NCBI GenBank assembly: GCA_022414725.1
Contig: CM039462.1
Location: 15,756,268 to 15,820,267, forward strand
From: Microglena sp. YARC
Taxonomy: Eukaryota; Chlorophyta; Chlorophyceae; Chlamydomonadales; Chlamydomonadaceae
DNA length: 64,000 bases
Direction of reading: 5' to 3'
Shown here: positions 54,885-64,000 of the stretch, piece after piece
How the letters are laid out: each line of letters starts with the position of its first letter
How positions within the stretch are numbered: the stretch's first letter is position 1
Made by a program: the position numbers and the translations under genes
The notes under the pieces: model-generated
The model's input: only the letters and a program-made list of their open reading frames with translations
Told to the model about the DNA's origin: nothing
Database searches by the model: none

Positions 54885-55332
54885 GGAGTAAGCTGGTCTT
54901 TGCTGCAACTGCCTTGCCCAGCCTGTGTAAATGAAAAGAGGGAGGTTGGGAATGGTGAGCAAGTCAAACAGAGGGGTCAGTCTAGGGTTAGAGACATAGG
55001 GAGGCATGTGTGTGTGGTGTGTGTGTGGGGGGGTGGGGGGGGGGGAGTAAGCTGGTCTTTGCTGCAACTGCCTTGCCCATCCTGTGTAAATGAAAAGATG
55101 TAGGTTGGGAATGGTGAGCGAGGCAGAGAGAGGGGTCGGTATAGGGTTCGAGGCAGACAGGAAGGCAGGTGTGTGTGGGGGGGTGAGGATGAGGGTGTGT
55201 GTGTGGGGGGGGGGAGTAAGCTGGGCTTTGCCACAACTACCTTGCCCAGCCTGTGTAAATGAAAAGAGGGAGGTTGGGAATGATGAGCAAGTCAAACAGA
55301 GGGGTCAGTCTAGGGTTAGAGACATAGGGAGG

Positions 55333-55384
<52 letters not shown>

Positions 55385-55640
55385 GGGGGGGGGGAGTAAG
55401 CTGGTCTTTGCTGCAACTGCCTTGCCCATCCTGTGTAAATGAAAAGATGTAGGTTGGGAATGGTGAGCGAGGCAGAGAGAGGGGTCGGTATAGGGTTCGA
55501 GGCAGACAGGAAGGCATGTGTGTGTGTGGGGTGGGGGGTGGGGGGAGAAAGCTGGGCTTTGCCACAACCGCCTTGCCCAGCCTGTGTAAATGAAAAGAGG
55601 GAGGTTGGGAATGGTGAGCAAGTCAAACAGAGGGGTCAGT
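54061..55640. repeat. Tandem repeats with (TG)n and poly-G, ~150-215 bp units
   Basis: Same core as the preceding array with an added AATGAAAAGAGGGAGGTTGG + GAATGGTGAGC segment. Each unit carries (TG)n followed by a 9- to 23-base G run ahead of AGTAAGCTGG. Two sub-types alternate: CTGGGCTTTGCCACAAC and CTGGTCTTTGCTGCAAC. Confidence 0.9.
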
Positions 55641-56130
55641 ATAGAGTTTAGACTATATAGTGATGATATTGGAAGATAAAGAAAATAAAAAAGGTTGAGG
55701 TGAAAAGATGAAGGTTGGGAGTGAGGTGGTTGGGAGGTTGGGAGTGAAGTGAAAAGAAGAAGAATGGGAGGAGAAGGATGGGAGTGAGGTGGTTGGGAGG
55801 TTGGGAGTGAAGTGAAAAGAAGAAGAATGGGAGGAGAAGGATGGGAGTGAGGTGGTTGGGAGGTTGGGAGTGGGGTGAAAAGAAGAAGAATGGGAGGAGA
55901 AGGATGGGAGTGAGGTGGTTGGGAGGTTGGGAGTGAAGTGAAAAGAAGAAGGTTGGGAGGAGAAGGTTGGGACAAGAAGGTTGGGAGTGAGGTGGTTGGG
56001 AGTTTGGGAGTGGGGTGAAAACAAGAAGGTCGGTAGAAGAAGGTTGGGAGACGAAGGTCGGGAGAAGAAGGTTGGGATTGAGGTGGTTGGGAGGTAGGGA
56101 GTGAGGTAAAAAAAAAAGTTGGAAGGATGG
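55641..56130. repeat. ~62-bp purine-rich tandem repeat
   Basis: Units of GGGAGTGAGGTGGTTGGGAG + GTTGGGAGTGAAGTGAAAAG + AAGAAGAATGGGAGGAGAAGG, six to eight copies decaying to the right. Confidence 0.9.
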
Positions 56131-56219
56131 TAAGAGAGATAAGGAGGGGCCAGTTGGGTGCAGGTATGTACAGTGATGATATTGGAAGATACAGGCAAGG
56201 AATAATCTAATATCAAAAG

Positions 56220-56363
56220 GGACCAGCTGGTGACAGGCATGTGCCAGAGGTTGTTCCGCTACCAGTGACGATCGCTATCAGGGACCCTGTTTTGCCCAAA
56301 CCTCCCGCTACCATGCGAGAATCAGCCCCGCCCCCCACAGCCCCCAAAGGATGCAGTACAGTC
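56220..56363. repeat. Duplicated locus, first copy
   Basis: GGTGACAGGC(A/G)TGT(G/A)CCAGAGG...GACC CTGTTTTGCCCAA recurs at 56639-56710. CCCCACAGCCCCCAAAGG + ATGCAGTACAGTC recurs at 57507-57537. The locus, including the MITE target, was therefore duplicated around the GGT array. Confidence 0.6.
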
Positions 56364-56545
56364 CAGGGTACTTCCAAGCGCGCGCTTTTGGTTCAGATCA
56401 TGAAACCAAGTACAATGTTGGCTGAAAAGAATCTGACAATCCAAATTCAAGCACTTGAGAGTGCAGACCTGGTGACTAGGGAGCATGGTACTTCCAAGAG
56501 CGCGCTTTTGCCCGCTGGCGCGCTGCCTTTTTCCTGATGCTGGCG
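56364..56545. mobile_element. MITE family B, interior replaced
   Basis: Starts CAGGGTACTTCCAAGCGC directly after GTACAGTC (56356-56363). A second GGTACTTCCAAGAGCGC appears at 56487, so the start is duplicated. Between them lies ~85 bp that is the reverse complement of 49370-49440 (AAGTACAATGTTGGCTGAAAAG...GCACTTGAGAGTGCAGACC). The expected right end is missing. Confidence 0.6.
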
Positions 56546-56559
56546 AGCCACACACTGTG

Positions 56560-57310
56560 ATGGTGGTGGTGATGATATTAGTAGCCGGTGGTGGTGGTGG
56601 TGGTGGTGATAGTGGCCGGATGGCAGCCCTGCGTCGCTGGTGACAGGCGTGTACCAGAGGTTGTTCCGCTACCAGTAGCGATCGCTTTCAGGGACCCTGT
56701 TTTGCCCAAGGTGGTGGTGGTGGCGGAGGAGTGGTGGTGGTGGAGGAGTGGTGGTGGTAAAGGAGTAGTGGTGGTGGTGGTGGTGGTGGGAGGAGTGGTG
56801 GTGGTGGTGGAGGAGTGGTGGTGGTGGTGGAGGAGTGGTGGTGGTGGTGGAGGAGTGGTGGTGGTGGTGGAGGAGTGGTGGTGGCGGTGTGGAGTGGTGG
56901 TGGTGGTGGTGGAGGAGTGCGTGGTGGTGGTGGTGGAGGAGTGGTGGTGGTGGTGGAGTGGTGGTGGTGGGGAGGAGTGGTGGTGGTGGTGGAGTGTGGT
57001 GGCGGTGGTGGTGGTGGTGGTGGAGGAGTGGTGGTGGTGGTGGTGGTGGGAGTGGGTGGTGCGTGGAGGAGTGGTTGGTGGTGGTGGAGGAGTGTGGTGG
57101 TGGTGGAGTGGTGGTGGGTGGAGTGGTGGTGGTGGTGGAGGAGTGGTGGTGGTGGTGGTTGGTGGAGGAGTGGTGGTGGTGGAGTGCGTGGTGGAGGAGT
57201 GGTGGTGGTGAGTGGTGGTGGGAGTGGTGGTGGAGTGGTTGGTGGTGGTGGAGGGAGTGGTGGTGGTGGTGGTGGTGGAGAGTGGTGGTGGTGAAGTGGT
57301 GGTGGTGACT
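56560..57310. repeat. (GGT)n/(GGA)n array
   Basis: GTGGTGGTGGTGGAGGAGTG units of 20-27 bp over ~600 bp (56708-57308), with a shorter (GGT)n at 56558-56610. All-Val/Trp/Gly frames are artefacts. Confidence 0.95.
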
Positions 57311-57537
57311 TGCCCAAACCTTCCGCTACCATTGAGTCTTACTGCATGGTGCTAGTAGCTGACATTCGCAATGCAGTAGTCGACATAGGCTGCCTTACTG
57401 CATGTAGCCTGTAGCTGATATGGGCTGCCCTTGTGCCTGTAGCTGGTAGCTGATAATCCCACTGTGGTAGCCGTCCATACCATAAGGCTTGAGTCTCTGC
57501 CCTGCCCCCCACAGCCCCCAAAGGATGCAGTACAGTC
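57311..57537. repeat. GTAGCTGATA repeats and duplicated MITE target
   Basis: 57340-57475 resembles the array at 52650. 57495-57537 repeats 56323-56363. Confidence 0.6.
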
Positions 57538-57730
57538 CAAGTACTTCCAAGCGCGCGCTTTTGCGCGCTGGTGTGCTGCCTTTTTGAGCCCCACTGCGCG
57601 GTTCGCGCAGTTTTTTGTAACCCCCTGTGGGCACAGCAAGCAATTTTGCGCTTTTTGCACTACAATGCGCACTTTTGTTTTTTTCAAGTGCGCTAAAGCG
57701 CTGGCCATTTTGGTCAATGGAAGTACCCTG
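57538..57730. mobile_element. hAT-type MITE, family B (8-bp TSD)
   Basis: 193 bp, CAAGTACTTCCAAGCGCG ... CAATGGAAGTACCCTG, with perfect GTACAGTC duplications (57530-57537 and 57731-57738). It carries the full family B core (CCCCCTGTGGGC, TTTGCACTACAATGCGC). Confidence 0.85.
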
Positions 57731-58125
57731 GTACAGTCTAGACAATAGGCTCTGTCTGCACACAGCTATCCTACCTGGCAAGATGCAGTACATTATGGAC
57801 AGAAGGCTCTGTCTGCACACATCTATCCTACTTGTCCTACCTGGCAGGATGCAGTACATTATGGACAGAAGGCTCTGTCTGCACACATCTATCCTACATG
57901 TCCTACCTGGCAGGATGCAGTACAGTCTAGACAATAGGCTATGTCCTCACATATCTATCCCACCTGGCAAGATGCAGTACAGTCTAGACAAAAGACTCTG
58001 TCCTCACATATCTATCCTACCTGGCAAGATGCAGTACAGTCTAGACAAAAGACTCTGTCCTCACATATCTATCCTACCTGGCAAGATGCAGTACAGTCTA
58101 GACAGAAGACTCTGTCCTCACGCTC
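57731..58125. repeat. ~57- to 72-bp tandem repeat, six copies
   Basis: Units of CTATCCTACCTGGCAAGATG + CAGTACAGTCTAGACAAAAG + ACTCTGTCCTCACATAT. GTACAGTCTAGAC inside each unit equals the flank of the preceding MITE. The MITE therefore inserted into this repeat. Confidence 0.9.
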
Positions 58126-58233
58126 GTCGTAGTTGGCCATCGAGCAAGTGCTGCAGAAAACGTCTTGGCAGTGGTCACACTGTGGAGGGTGTGGTATTGG
58201 TCGTTACAACACAAACGTATGATATGAGCTTGA

Positions 58234-58286
<53 letters not shown>

Positions 58287-58466
58287 GCAGATAAATCTGA
58301 TAATCAAATTTCTGTTACAAGACAGGTGTGAGATAATAAAAGACACATTGCGAGTCTGACAATGATAAGAAAAGCAGTGGGAGAGGGAAGGGGGGGTTAA
58401 ACCAGATATGGTATGGAAGTCATTGGAAGGGCCGGTGCCGAAATGCAGCAGAGTGCATCTTGGCTG
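58126..58466. other. No gene; (CT)n(AT)n at 58232-58282
   Basis: A compound microsatellite of CT then AT dinucleotides. Nothing else supported. Confidence 0.6.
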
Positions 58467-58662
58467 CAGGGTACATTTTTTTGGTCCTTTTGGGTTCAAA
58501 AGCGCAACTGCCTCCTTTTGACTGAACTGGACTGAAAACGAAAATCTGTTTTGACTGAACTGAAAACGAAAATCTGCGCCCTGCACCCAGAGGAGGTTTA
58601 AAAATTGCTTCAATCGTGCAGTCGGGATCCAAAACCAATAGAGCACGTCATGTAGTACCCTC
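58467..58662. mobile_element. hAT-type MITE, family C
   Basis: 196 bp, CAGGGTACATTTTTTTGG ... TGTAGTACCCTC, flanked by CTTGGCTG (58459-58466) and CTTGGCAC (58663-58670), 6 of 8 matching. Shares AAGCGCAACTGCCTCCTTTT and GAAAACGAAAATCTG with 24492-24766. The latter block is duplicated here. Confidence 0.7.
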
Positions 58663-58689
58663 CTTGGCACTGGTCGCAATATTGTATTG

Positions 58690-58915
58690 GATTGTATGTA
58701 AGGAGAAAAACAATCACTCCCCCCACGCCTAAAAACCCTGAGGAGGGCTACCCCCCCCCCCCCCCCCCCCCCTAAATGAGGTGCTCAGAATGACCTGAAA
58801 AGTAACTCAAAATATTGCCATGATACATGTCATTACAGCCCCATTCTCAGCAAATATCGATCAGCCTGACCGGAGCCTGACTGAAAAATTGAAGGCCTGG
58901 GCTCCTCCTGAATTG
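58690..58915. repeat. Poly-C-cored dispersed repeat
   Basis: ACGCCTAAAAACCCTGAGGA, a 22-base C run (58751-58772), CTAAATGAGGTGCTCAGAAT, CATTACAGCCCCATTCTCAG and GGCCTGGGCTCCTCCTG. Related to 26460-26640, 27285-27470 and (inverse) 41430-41640. Confidence 0.7.
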
Positions 58916-58979
58916 TAGCCTGTCTTTCCAGCCAACTCGGGGCTACTTATCAATCTCCTCCGATTCCAATTACCACGTG

Positions 58980-59122
58980 TAGGGACTGGCATATCATATG
59001 ATGTTGACCCAAGGCGAGTATGATATTGTATATAGACGGTAACTTTGGCCTAGTCAGACTGCCGGCATCATATGAAATCATATGATGGCATGATATCATA
59101 TGGTATCATTCGCCGTTCCCTA
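58980..59122. mobile_element. TAGGGA-end MITE, short copy
   Basis: 143 bp, TAGGGACTGGCATATCAT ... TCATTCGCCGTTCCCTA. The flanks (ACCACGTG and CCCCCATG) only partly agree, so the duplication has decayed. Confidence 0.65.
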
Positions 59123-59174
59123 CCCCCATGCGATACCCATGGAAACCAGGGAGCACAATTAGCAGATAAGATAG

Positions 59175-59344
59175 TTTATAGCAATTCAGGGGATGAACTG
59201 GACAAACATTTCGTACTGTGTCGAGAATTCCAGGCCAAATTGTCGAGAATTCTCGGGTTTTCAGGCCAAAATTCTCGACGAAGTACAAAGTACGAGTTCT
59301 CGCGGAAATGTTTTGTCCAGTTCATCCCCTGAATTGCTATAAAG
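59175..59344. mobile_element. Foldback element with ~34-bp terminal inverted repeats
   Basis: TTTATAGCAATTCAGGGGAT...GAACTGGACAAA at the left and its near-perfect complement at the right end (TTTGTCCAGTTCATCCCCTG...AATTGCTATAAA). The interior has GTCGAGAATTC repeats. ~170 bp, no coding capacity. Superfamily unknown. Confidence 0.75.
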
Positions 59345-59429
59345 AGATGCCCAGGTCCACACAATGTTGGAGGGGTGTGGCATGGGAGTGAATATACAAA
59401 TCCATGATCAGCAGAATCATGGTAACCAC

Positions 59430-59610
59430 AGTGATCATATGAGGGAGGGGGGGGGGGGGGGAGGGGGGGAGGGAGGAGGGAGGGAGGGGGGGAAGGGGGG
59501 GAGGGAGGGAGGGGGGGGAGGGGGAGGGGAGGGAGAGGGAGGGAGGAGAGGGGGAGGGAAGGAGGGAGGAGGGGGGGAAGGTGTGGGGGGGGCGGGAGGA
59601 TAGAGGGAGG
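59430..59610. repeat. GGGA/GGAGGG purine tract
   Basis: ~175 bp of almost pure purine on the + strand. Confidence 0.95.
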
Positions 59611-59814
59611 GGAACTCAGACAATCTGCCGCTAGCATTGACCATAGATTTCTTTTTTGGCAACGGCCAACAGCTTCTAGGCAGCTCCCCTGGCTTGACAA
59701 CCAGCCTAATCTAAAGCAATGCATAGGATAGGATGGTTGGCGAGGATGAAATCTTTATCGTCCAGACTTGAAATCGGTTACACAGCTTCAACCAGCAATT
59801 TGGCTTTATCGTAC
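59611..59814. other. No gene; family D half-copy and motif S
   Basis: CAGCTTCTAGGCAGCTCCCC at 59669-59688 and motif S (minus) at 59762-59806. Confidence 0.45.
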
Positions 59815-60415
59815 AATTTACAAATATATCAAACGCTACCGTACGATACATTGATATATCAGTCGATACCGCACGATATGTTGATATATCAATCAATACT
59901 GCACGACATATTGATATATCAGTCGATAATGCACGATATATTGATATATCAGTCGATACCGCACGATATGTTGATATATCAGTCGATACCGCACGACATA
60001 TTGATATATCAGTCGATAATGCACGATGTATTGAGATATCAGTCGATACCGCACGATATATTGAGATATCAGTCGATACCGCACGATATGTTGAGATATC
60101 AGTCGATAATGCACGATATATTGATATATCAGTCGATACCGCACGATATGTTGATATATCAGTCGATACCGCACGACATATTGATATATCAGTCGATAAT
60201 GCACGATGTATTGAGATATCAGTCGATACCGCACGATATATTGAGATATCAGTCGATACCGCACGATATATTGAGATATCAGTCGATAATGCACGACATA
60301 TTGATATATCAGTCGATACCGCACGATATATTGATATATCAGTCGATACCGCACGATATATTGATATATCAGTCGATACCGCACGATATGTTGATATATC
60401 AATCAATACCGCACG
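59815..60415. repeat. 30-bp dyad satellite with 180-bp higher-order period
   Basis: About 20 units of GCACGATATATTGATATATC + AGTCGATACC. The unit contains the palindrome TGATATATCA. Variants (GATACC/GATAAT, TATA/TATG/CATA, TTGATA/TTGAGA) repeat in the same order every six units: 59941-60060 is identical to 60121-60240. A 30-bp unit keeps frame, so long open frames exist on both strands; they are artefacts. Confidence 0.95.
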
Positions 60416-60599
60416 GTCATCTTGGAACCAGGACGATACAGTGTTTTTTATTTCATAAATCTTCAGGCCAATTTGGTAGCCACAAGTGGCGACCACAGGC
60501 TCATCCTGGGACGGTGTGGTAGCACCATCTGCACTAGGTGAATAGGTAACTTCCACCAGGGGTAGGCCTGAGCTAGCTACCTGGAACCAGGACGATTTT

Positions 60600-60835
60600 G
60601 ACAACAAAGGTAATGATAACGCCTGGTGGGGCGTGGTGTTAAAGGAGCCCGTCGTACACGGGTGGGGAGCGGTCTCCTTCCTCATTTGGACAAGCTACCA
60701 TCGCGGTTGACAACGACCTGCAACGCCAAGAGCGACCGAAGGGGGAGTCGAACCCCTGACTCTTCATCCTCAAGCGATCTGGTCTACCACTAGACCATTG
60801 AATATCACTGAAAGGGGCTGATATTGACAACACTC
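60600..60835 (-). mobile_element. tRNA-derived SINE
   Basis: Minus strand: TGGTCTAGTGGTAGACCAG (RNA polymerase III A-box, as in tRNA-Glu) about 45 nt before GGGGTTCGACTCCCCC (B-box with a T-arm). The expected acceptor stem is absent, so it is not a functional tRNA. A ~150-bp body follows (GAAGGAGACCGCTCCCCACC; CACGCCCCACCAGGCGTTAT). TTGTCAA occurs at both ends (about 60830 and 60600), a possible target duplication. Confidence 0.6.
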
Positions 60836-61145
60836 ATTGAATATCACTGAAAGGGGCTGATATTGACAACACACAACAAGTTCTATGCAGCCTCGCGAGC
60901 GACGCTAGACATCGACGGAGAGTGTTCGCGACGGAGCGACAGGTGGCAACGGAAGCGAGTTAGTTACGAGACCGTTGGCTGACGTGTCAGGCTCCGCACA
61001 AAAATGTCATTATGGCTATTGTACAATTATCATCACTATATCGTAAGATAATCTTGGAACCAGGACGCTATTGACAACACTCATATCCACACAAAAATGT
61101 CATTATAGATATCGTACAATTCTCATCACCATAATCGTTACACTA
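60836..61145. repeat. TTGGAACCAGGACG/TTGACAACACTCAT repeats
   Basis: TTGAATATCACTGAAAGGGG + CTGATATTGACAACAC is duplicated at 60800-60875. CTTGGAACCAGGACG at 60420, 60581 and 61052, with CACAAAAATGTCATTAT at 60998 and 61091, indicates nested duplications. Confidence 0.6.
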
Positions 61146-61440
61146 GCTTACACTAGGTTAGAGACACCCACCTGTCTCAGGTGTGACTCTGCTGCCTGGC
61201 AACACTTCAGACACCCACCTGTCTCAGGTGTGACTCTGCTGCCTGGCAAGACTTGAGACACCCACATGTCTCAGATGTGACTCTGCTGCCTGGCAACACT
61301 TCAGACACCCACATGTCTCTGCCAAATAAAACCCATCAACCCAACCCCAACCCATCAACCCAACACTAAAGACACCCACATACTGACAACACTAGAGACA
61401 CCCACATATTGACAACAATGAAGACACCCACCTGTCTGAG
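61146..61440. repeat. ~58-bp tandem repeat (AGACACCCACCTGTCTCAGG)
   Basis: Four units of AGACACCCAC(C/A)TGTCTCAGGT + GTGACTCTGCTGCCTGGCAA, then shorter ACTAGAGACACCCACATA units. Confidence 0.9.
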
Positions 61441-61459
61441 ATGTGACTCCCCAGTCTGG

Positions 61460-61680
61460 CGGCTGTGTTGTGATGGGATGGGATGAGATGGGATGAGATT
61501 AGATAAGATTATATGGGATGAGGAGTTTAGATGAGATGGGATGGGAGTATATTAGATGGGATGAGGATTTTAGATGAGATGGGATGGGATTAGATTAGAT
61601 GAGAAGAGGAGTTTAGATGAGATGGGATTTGATTAGATGAGATGGGATTATATTAGATGGGATGAGGAGCAGCGGAATGG
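61460..61680. repeat. GATGGGATGAGATTAGAT repeats
   Basis: Irregular pentamer and 40-bp higher-order repeats on the + strand. Confidence 0.9.
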
Positions 61681-61819
61681 GTCGAAGCAGATGGTGCAGG
61701 AGAGAAATGTGGATTAGTGCAAGATGGGGAGGAATTATCAGGTCTGAACATAATTGAACCATCATCAGCACTTGGATTGTTGTTGTTGTTGCTGCCACTG
61801 TCCCTTCTCCAAGCTCCCT

Positions 61820-61970
61820 TTTTAAAATTTACCCGGTAGGTTAAAAGATTAAAAATCCCCCAGTAAATTAAAAGATTACAAGTTCCCCAGTAGATTTTAA
61901 GATTAAAAATCCTCCAGAAGTTTAAAAGATTAAAAATTTCCCAGTAGATAAAAAACAATCCCCAGCAGTC
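61820..61970. repeat. ~30-bp tandem repeat (AGATTAAAAATCCCCCAGTA)
   Basis: Five imperfect units. Confidence 0.8.
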
Positions 61971-62094
61971 GCTAGCAGTAAAAACATTCCCCAGTAGAGG
62001 GTGGCTCAATGGTGATGAAAATTGAACTACCATTGATTCACCACCGCATGTGGCTCATCATGCTGGGTTAGACTGTGGCTTAGGATAAAAGCTG

Positions 62095-62345
62095 TGGTTG
62101 TATGTGCACGACTATATATGTGTGGATATTTATGTGACAATGTTGGTATGGATATTGTGCACGACTATATATGTGTGGATATTTATGTGACAATGTTGGT
62201 ATGGATATTGTGTACGACAATATATGTGTGGATACATCTGTGACAATGTTGGTATGGATATTGTGTACGACAATATATGTTTGGCAATATTTGTATGGAT
62301 AAACGTGTTGATATATAAGTACGGAAATATGTGTGAGGACATATA
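62095..62345. repeat. ~58-bp tandem repeat (ATGTTGGTATGGATATTGTG)
   Basis: Three to four units with ACGAC(T/A)ATATATGTGTGGAT. Confidence 0.9.
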
Positions 62346-63325
62346 ATACACTATTTGTATGTGGATATATATGCGACAATATGTGTGTGGATATATGTGT
62401 GTGGATATATGTGTGTGTGGATATATGTGTGTGGATATATGTGTGTGGATATATGTGTGTGGATATATATGTGTGAATATATGTGTGTGGATATATGTGT
62501 GTGTATATATGTGTGTGGATAATTATGTGTGGATATATGTGTGGGGATATATATGCGACAATATGTGTGTGTATATATGTGTGTGGATATATATGTGTGG
62601 ATATATGTGTGTGGATATATGTGTGGGGATATATATGCGACAATATGTGTGTGTATATATGTGTGTGGATATATATGTGTGGATATATGTGTGTGGATAT
62701 ATGTATGGGGATATATATGCGACAATATGTGTGTGTATATATGTGTGTGGATATATATGTGTGGATATATGTGTGTGGATATATATGCGACAATATGTGT
62801 GTGTATATATGTGTGTGGATATATATGTGTGGATATATGTGTGTGGATATATGTGTGGGGATATATATGCGACAATATGTGTGTGTATATATGTGTGTGG
62901 ATATATATGTGTGGATATATGTGTGTGGATATATGTGTGGGGATATATATGCGACAATATGTGTGTGTATATATGTGTGTGGATATATATGTGTGGATAT
63001 ATATGTGTGGATATATGTGTGGGTATATATATGCGACAATATGTGTGTGTATATATGTGTGTGGATATATATGTGTGGATATATGTGTGTGGATATATGT
63101 GTGGGGATATATATGCGACATTATGTGTGTGGATATATGTGTGGGGATATATATGCAACAATATGTGTGTGTATATATGTGTGTGGATATATGTGTGGAT
63201 ATATGTGTGTGTATATATGTGTGTGTATATATGTGTGTGGATATATGTGTGGGGATATATATGCGACAATATGTGTGTGTATATATGTGTGTGGATATAT
63301 ATGTGTGGATATACATGTGTATGGC
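62346..63325. repeat. (GGATATATGTGTGT)n satellite, ~82-bp higher order
   Basis: 14- to 16-bp units (GGATATATGTGTGT) grouped into ~82-bp blocks, each marked by ATATGCGACAATATG (markers at about 62370, 62552, 62634, 62717, 62786, 62867, 62949, 63031, 63113 and 63260). Frames on both strands are artefacts. Confidence 0.95.
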
Positions 63326-63379
63326 AAACTATTACTTCAATGCTAACATATATACTGCAACTTACATCAACACAGCATT

Positions 63380-63895
63380 TCCTATGTAGAATGAGCATTG
63401 TCCAGAAAGAATGAGCATGTTCTATATATCAACACAGCAATTTCCACATAGAATGAGCATTGTCCGGAGAGAATGAGCTTTGTTCTTTATCGTCACAGCA
63501 CATTCCACATAGAAAGAGCATGTTCTATATCGTCACAGCATTTCCACATAGAACAAGCAATGTCCGGAAAGAATGAGCATGTTCTATATATCAACACAGC
63601 AATTTCCACATATAATAAGCATTGTTTAGATAGAATGAGCATGCTCTAAATCGTCACAGCATTTCCCACATGGAATAAGCATTGCCCAGATAGAGTGTTC
63701 ATGTCCCATGTCAGCACAGCAATTCCAGATAGAATGAGCATGTTCTATATTGTCACAGAAATTTCCACCTAGCATAAGCATTGCCCAGATAGAGTGTTCA
63801 TGTCCCATGTCAGCACAGCAATTCCAGATCGAATGAGCATGTTCTATATTGTCACAGGAATTTCCACCTAGCATAAGCATTGTCCAGATAGAATG
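63380..63895. repeat. ~65- to 110-bp tandem repeat (GAATGAGCATGTTCTATAT)
   Basis: Seven to eight imperfect units with AGAATGAGCATGTTCTATAT, CGTCACAGCA and TTTCCACATAGAA. The last two 107-bp blocks (63690 and 63797) are near-identical. Confidence 0.9.
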
Positions 63896-64000
63896 TGTGA
63901 GTCAGACAGTGTTTATGCGTGTGAGTCAGACACATATTTACACATAGCATAAAATAAATAAATATAAAATATATATCACACACATAATATATTTATTTTA
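63896..64000. other. A+T-rich end of window
   Basis: Two GTGTGAGTCAGACA words, then AATAAATAAATATAAAATAT. No feature. Confidence 0.4.

Noticed and set aside
53035..55975. Pro/His/Leu-rich minus-strand frames up to 300 residues
   Set aside because: They read through tandem repeats with (CA)n and poly-C; repeat artefact.
59711..60685. 324-residue minus and 267-residue plus frames
   Set aside because: A 30-bp satellite preserves frame and lacks stops on both strands.
60715..60800. Functional tRNA gene on the minus strand
   Set aside because: A and B boxes and a T-arm are present, but the bases expected to form the acceptor stem do not pair, so a SINE head is more likely.
62080..63414. Ile/His/Tyr- or Val/Cys/Gly-rich frames over 300 residues
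   Set aside because: Translations of the GGATATATGTGTGT satellite.

Overview
This is nuclear DNA of a eukaryote. It is intron- and repeat-rich in style, about half G+C, and has no operons, no bacterial gene spacing and no plasmid or phage features. An F-box plus ankyrin protein of a type familiar from green algae, and large polytopic proteins with ankyrin-like repeats, make a chlorophyte alga (perhaps Volvocales/Chlamydomonadales) the best guess. This rests on family resemblance only and is low confidence. Most of the 64 kb is tandem repeats, MITE-type transposons and retroposons. Many long open frames, especially at 11.9-14.6, 53-57.3 and 59.7-63.4 kb, are artefacts of stop-free tandem repeats and are annotated as repeats.

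Layout. 1-8 kb: a broken Cys/His acidic protein gene (2220-3201) with a MITE in its duplicated tail, (GGTT)n repeats, an F-box/ankyrin gene (5999-7072) and MITEs. 8-18.2 kb: a long series of unrelated minisatellites and microsatellites. 18.9-23.4 kb: two unrecognised protein genes separated by two arrays of repeated exon-like units, one carrying telomere-like G-rich strings and a 104-nt poly-G run. 23.4-33.2 kb: a satellite array, nested MITEs, retroposon fragments and a minisatellite ending in an inverted unit. 26.3-50.3 kb: one giant imperfect palindrome centred near 39.3 kb. Each arm carries a copy of an unrecognised ~1000-residue membrane protein with ankyrin-like repeats: left copy 34114-37161 minus, right copy 43178-46258 plus. 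50.3-64 kb: further MITEs, a tRNA-derived SINE and many satellites, including a 30-bp dyad repeat with a 180-bp higher-order period.

The two strongest results follow. (1) The ~24-kb palindrome has arms that have diverged by indels and private transposon insertions, yet the gene copies stay about 96 % identical in protein; the two copies carry different lesions near the C-terminus. (2) Several families of short non-autonomous elements can be defined by exact or near-exact 8-bp target-site duplications and by CAGGGT or TAGGGA termini, which places them in the hAT superfamily. Some insert repeatedly into one short dispersed motif, and that motif is also part of the membrane-protein coding sequence. 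No complete transposase, rRNA, functional tRNA or CRISPR array was seen.
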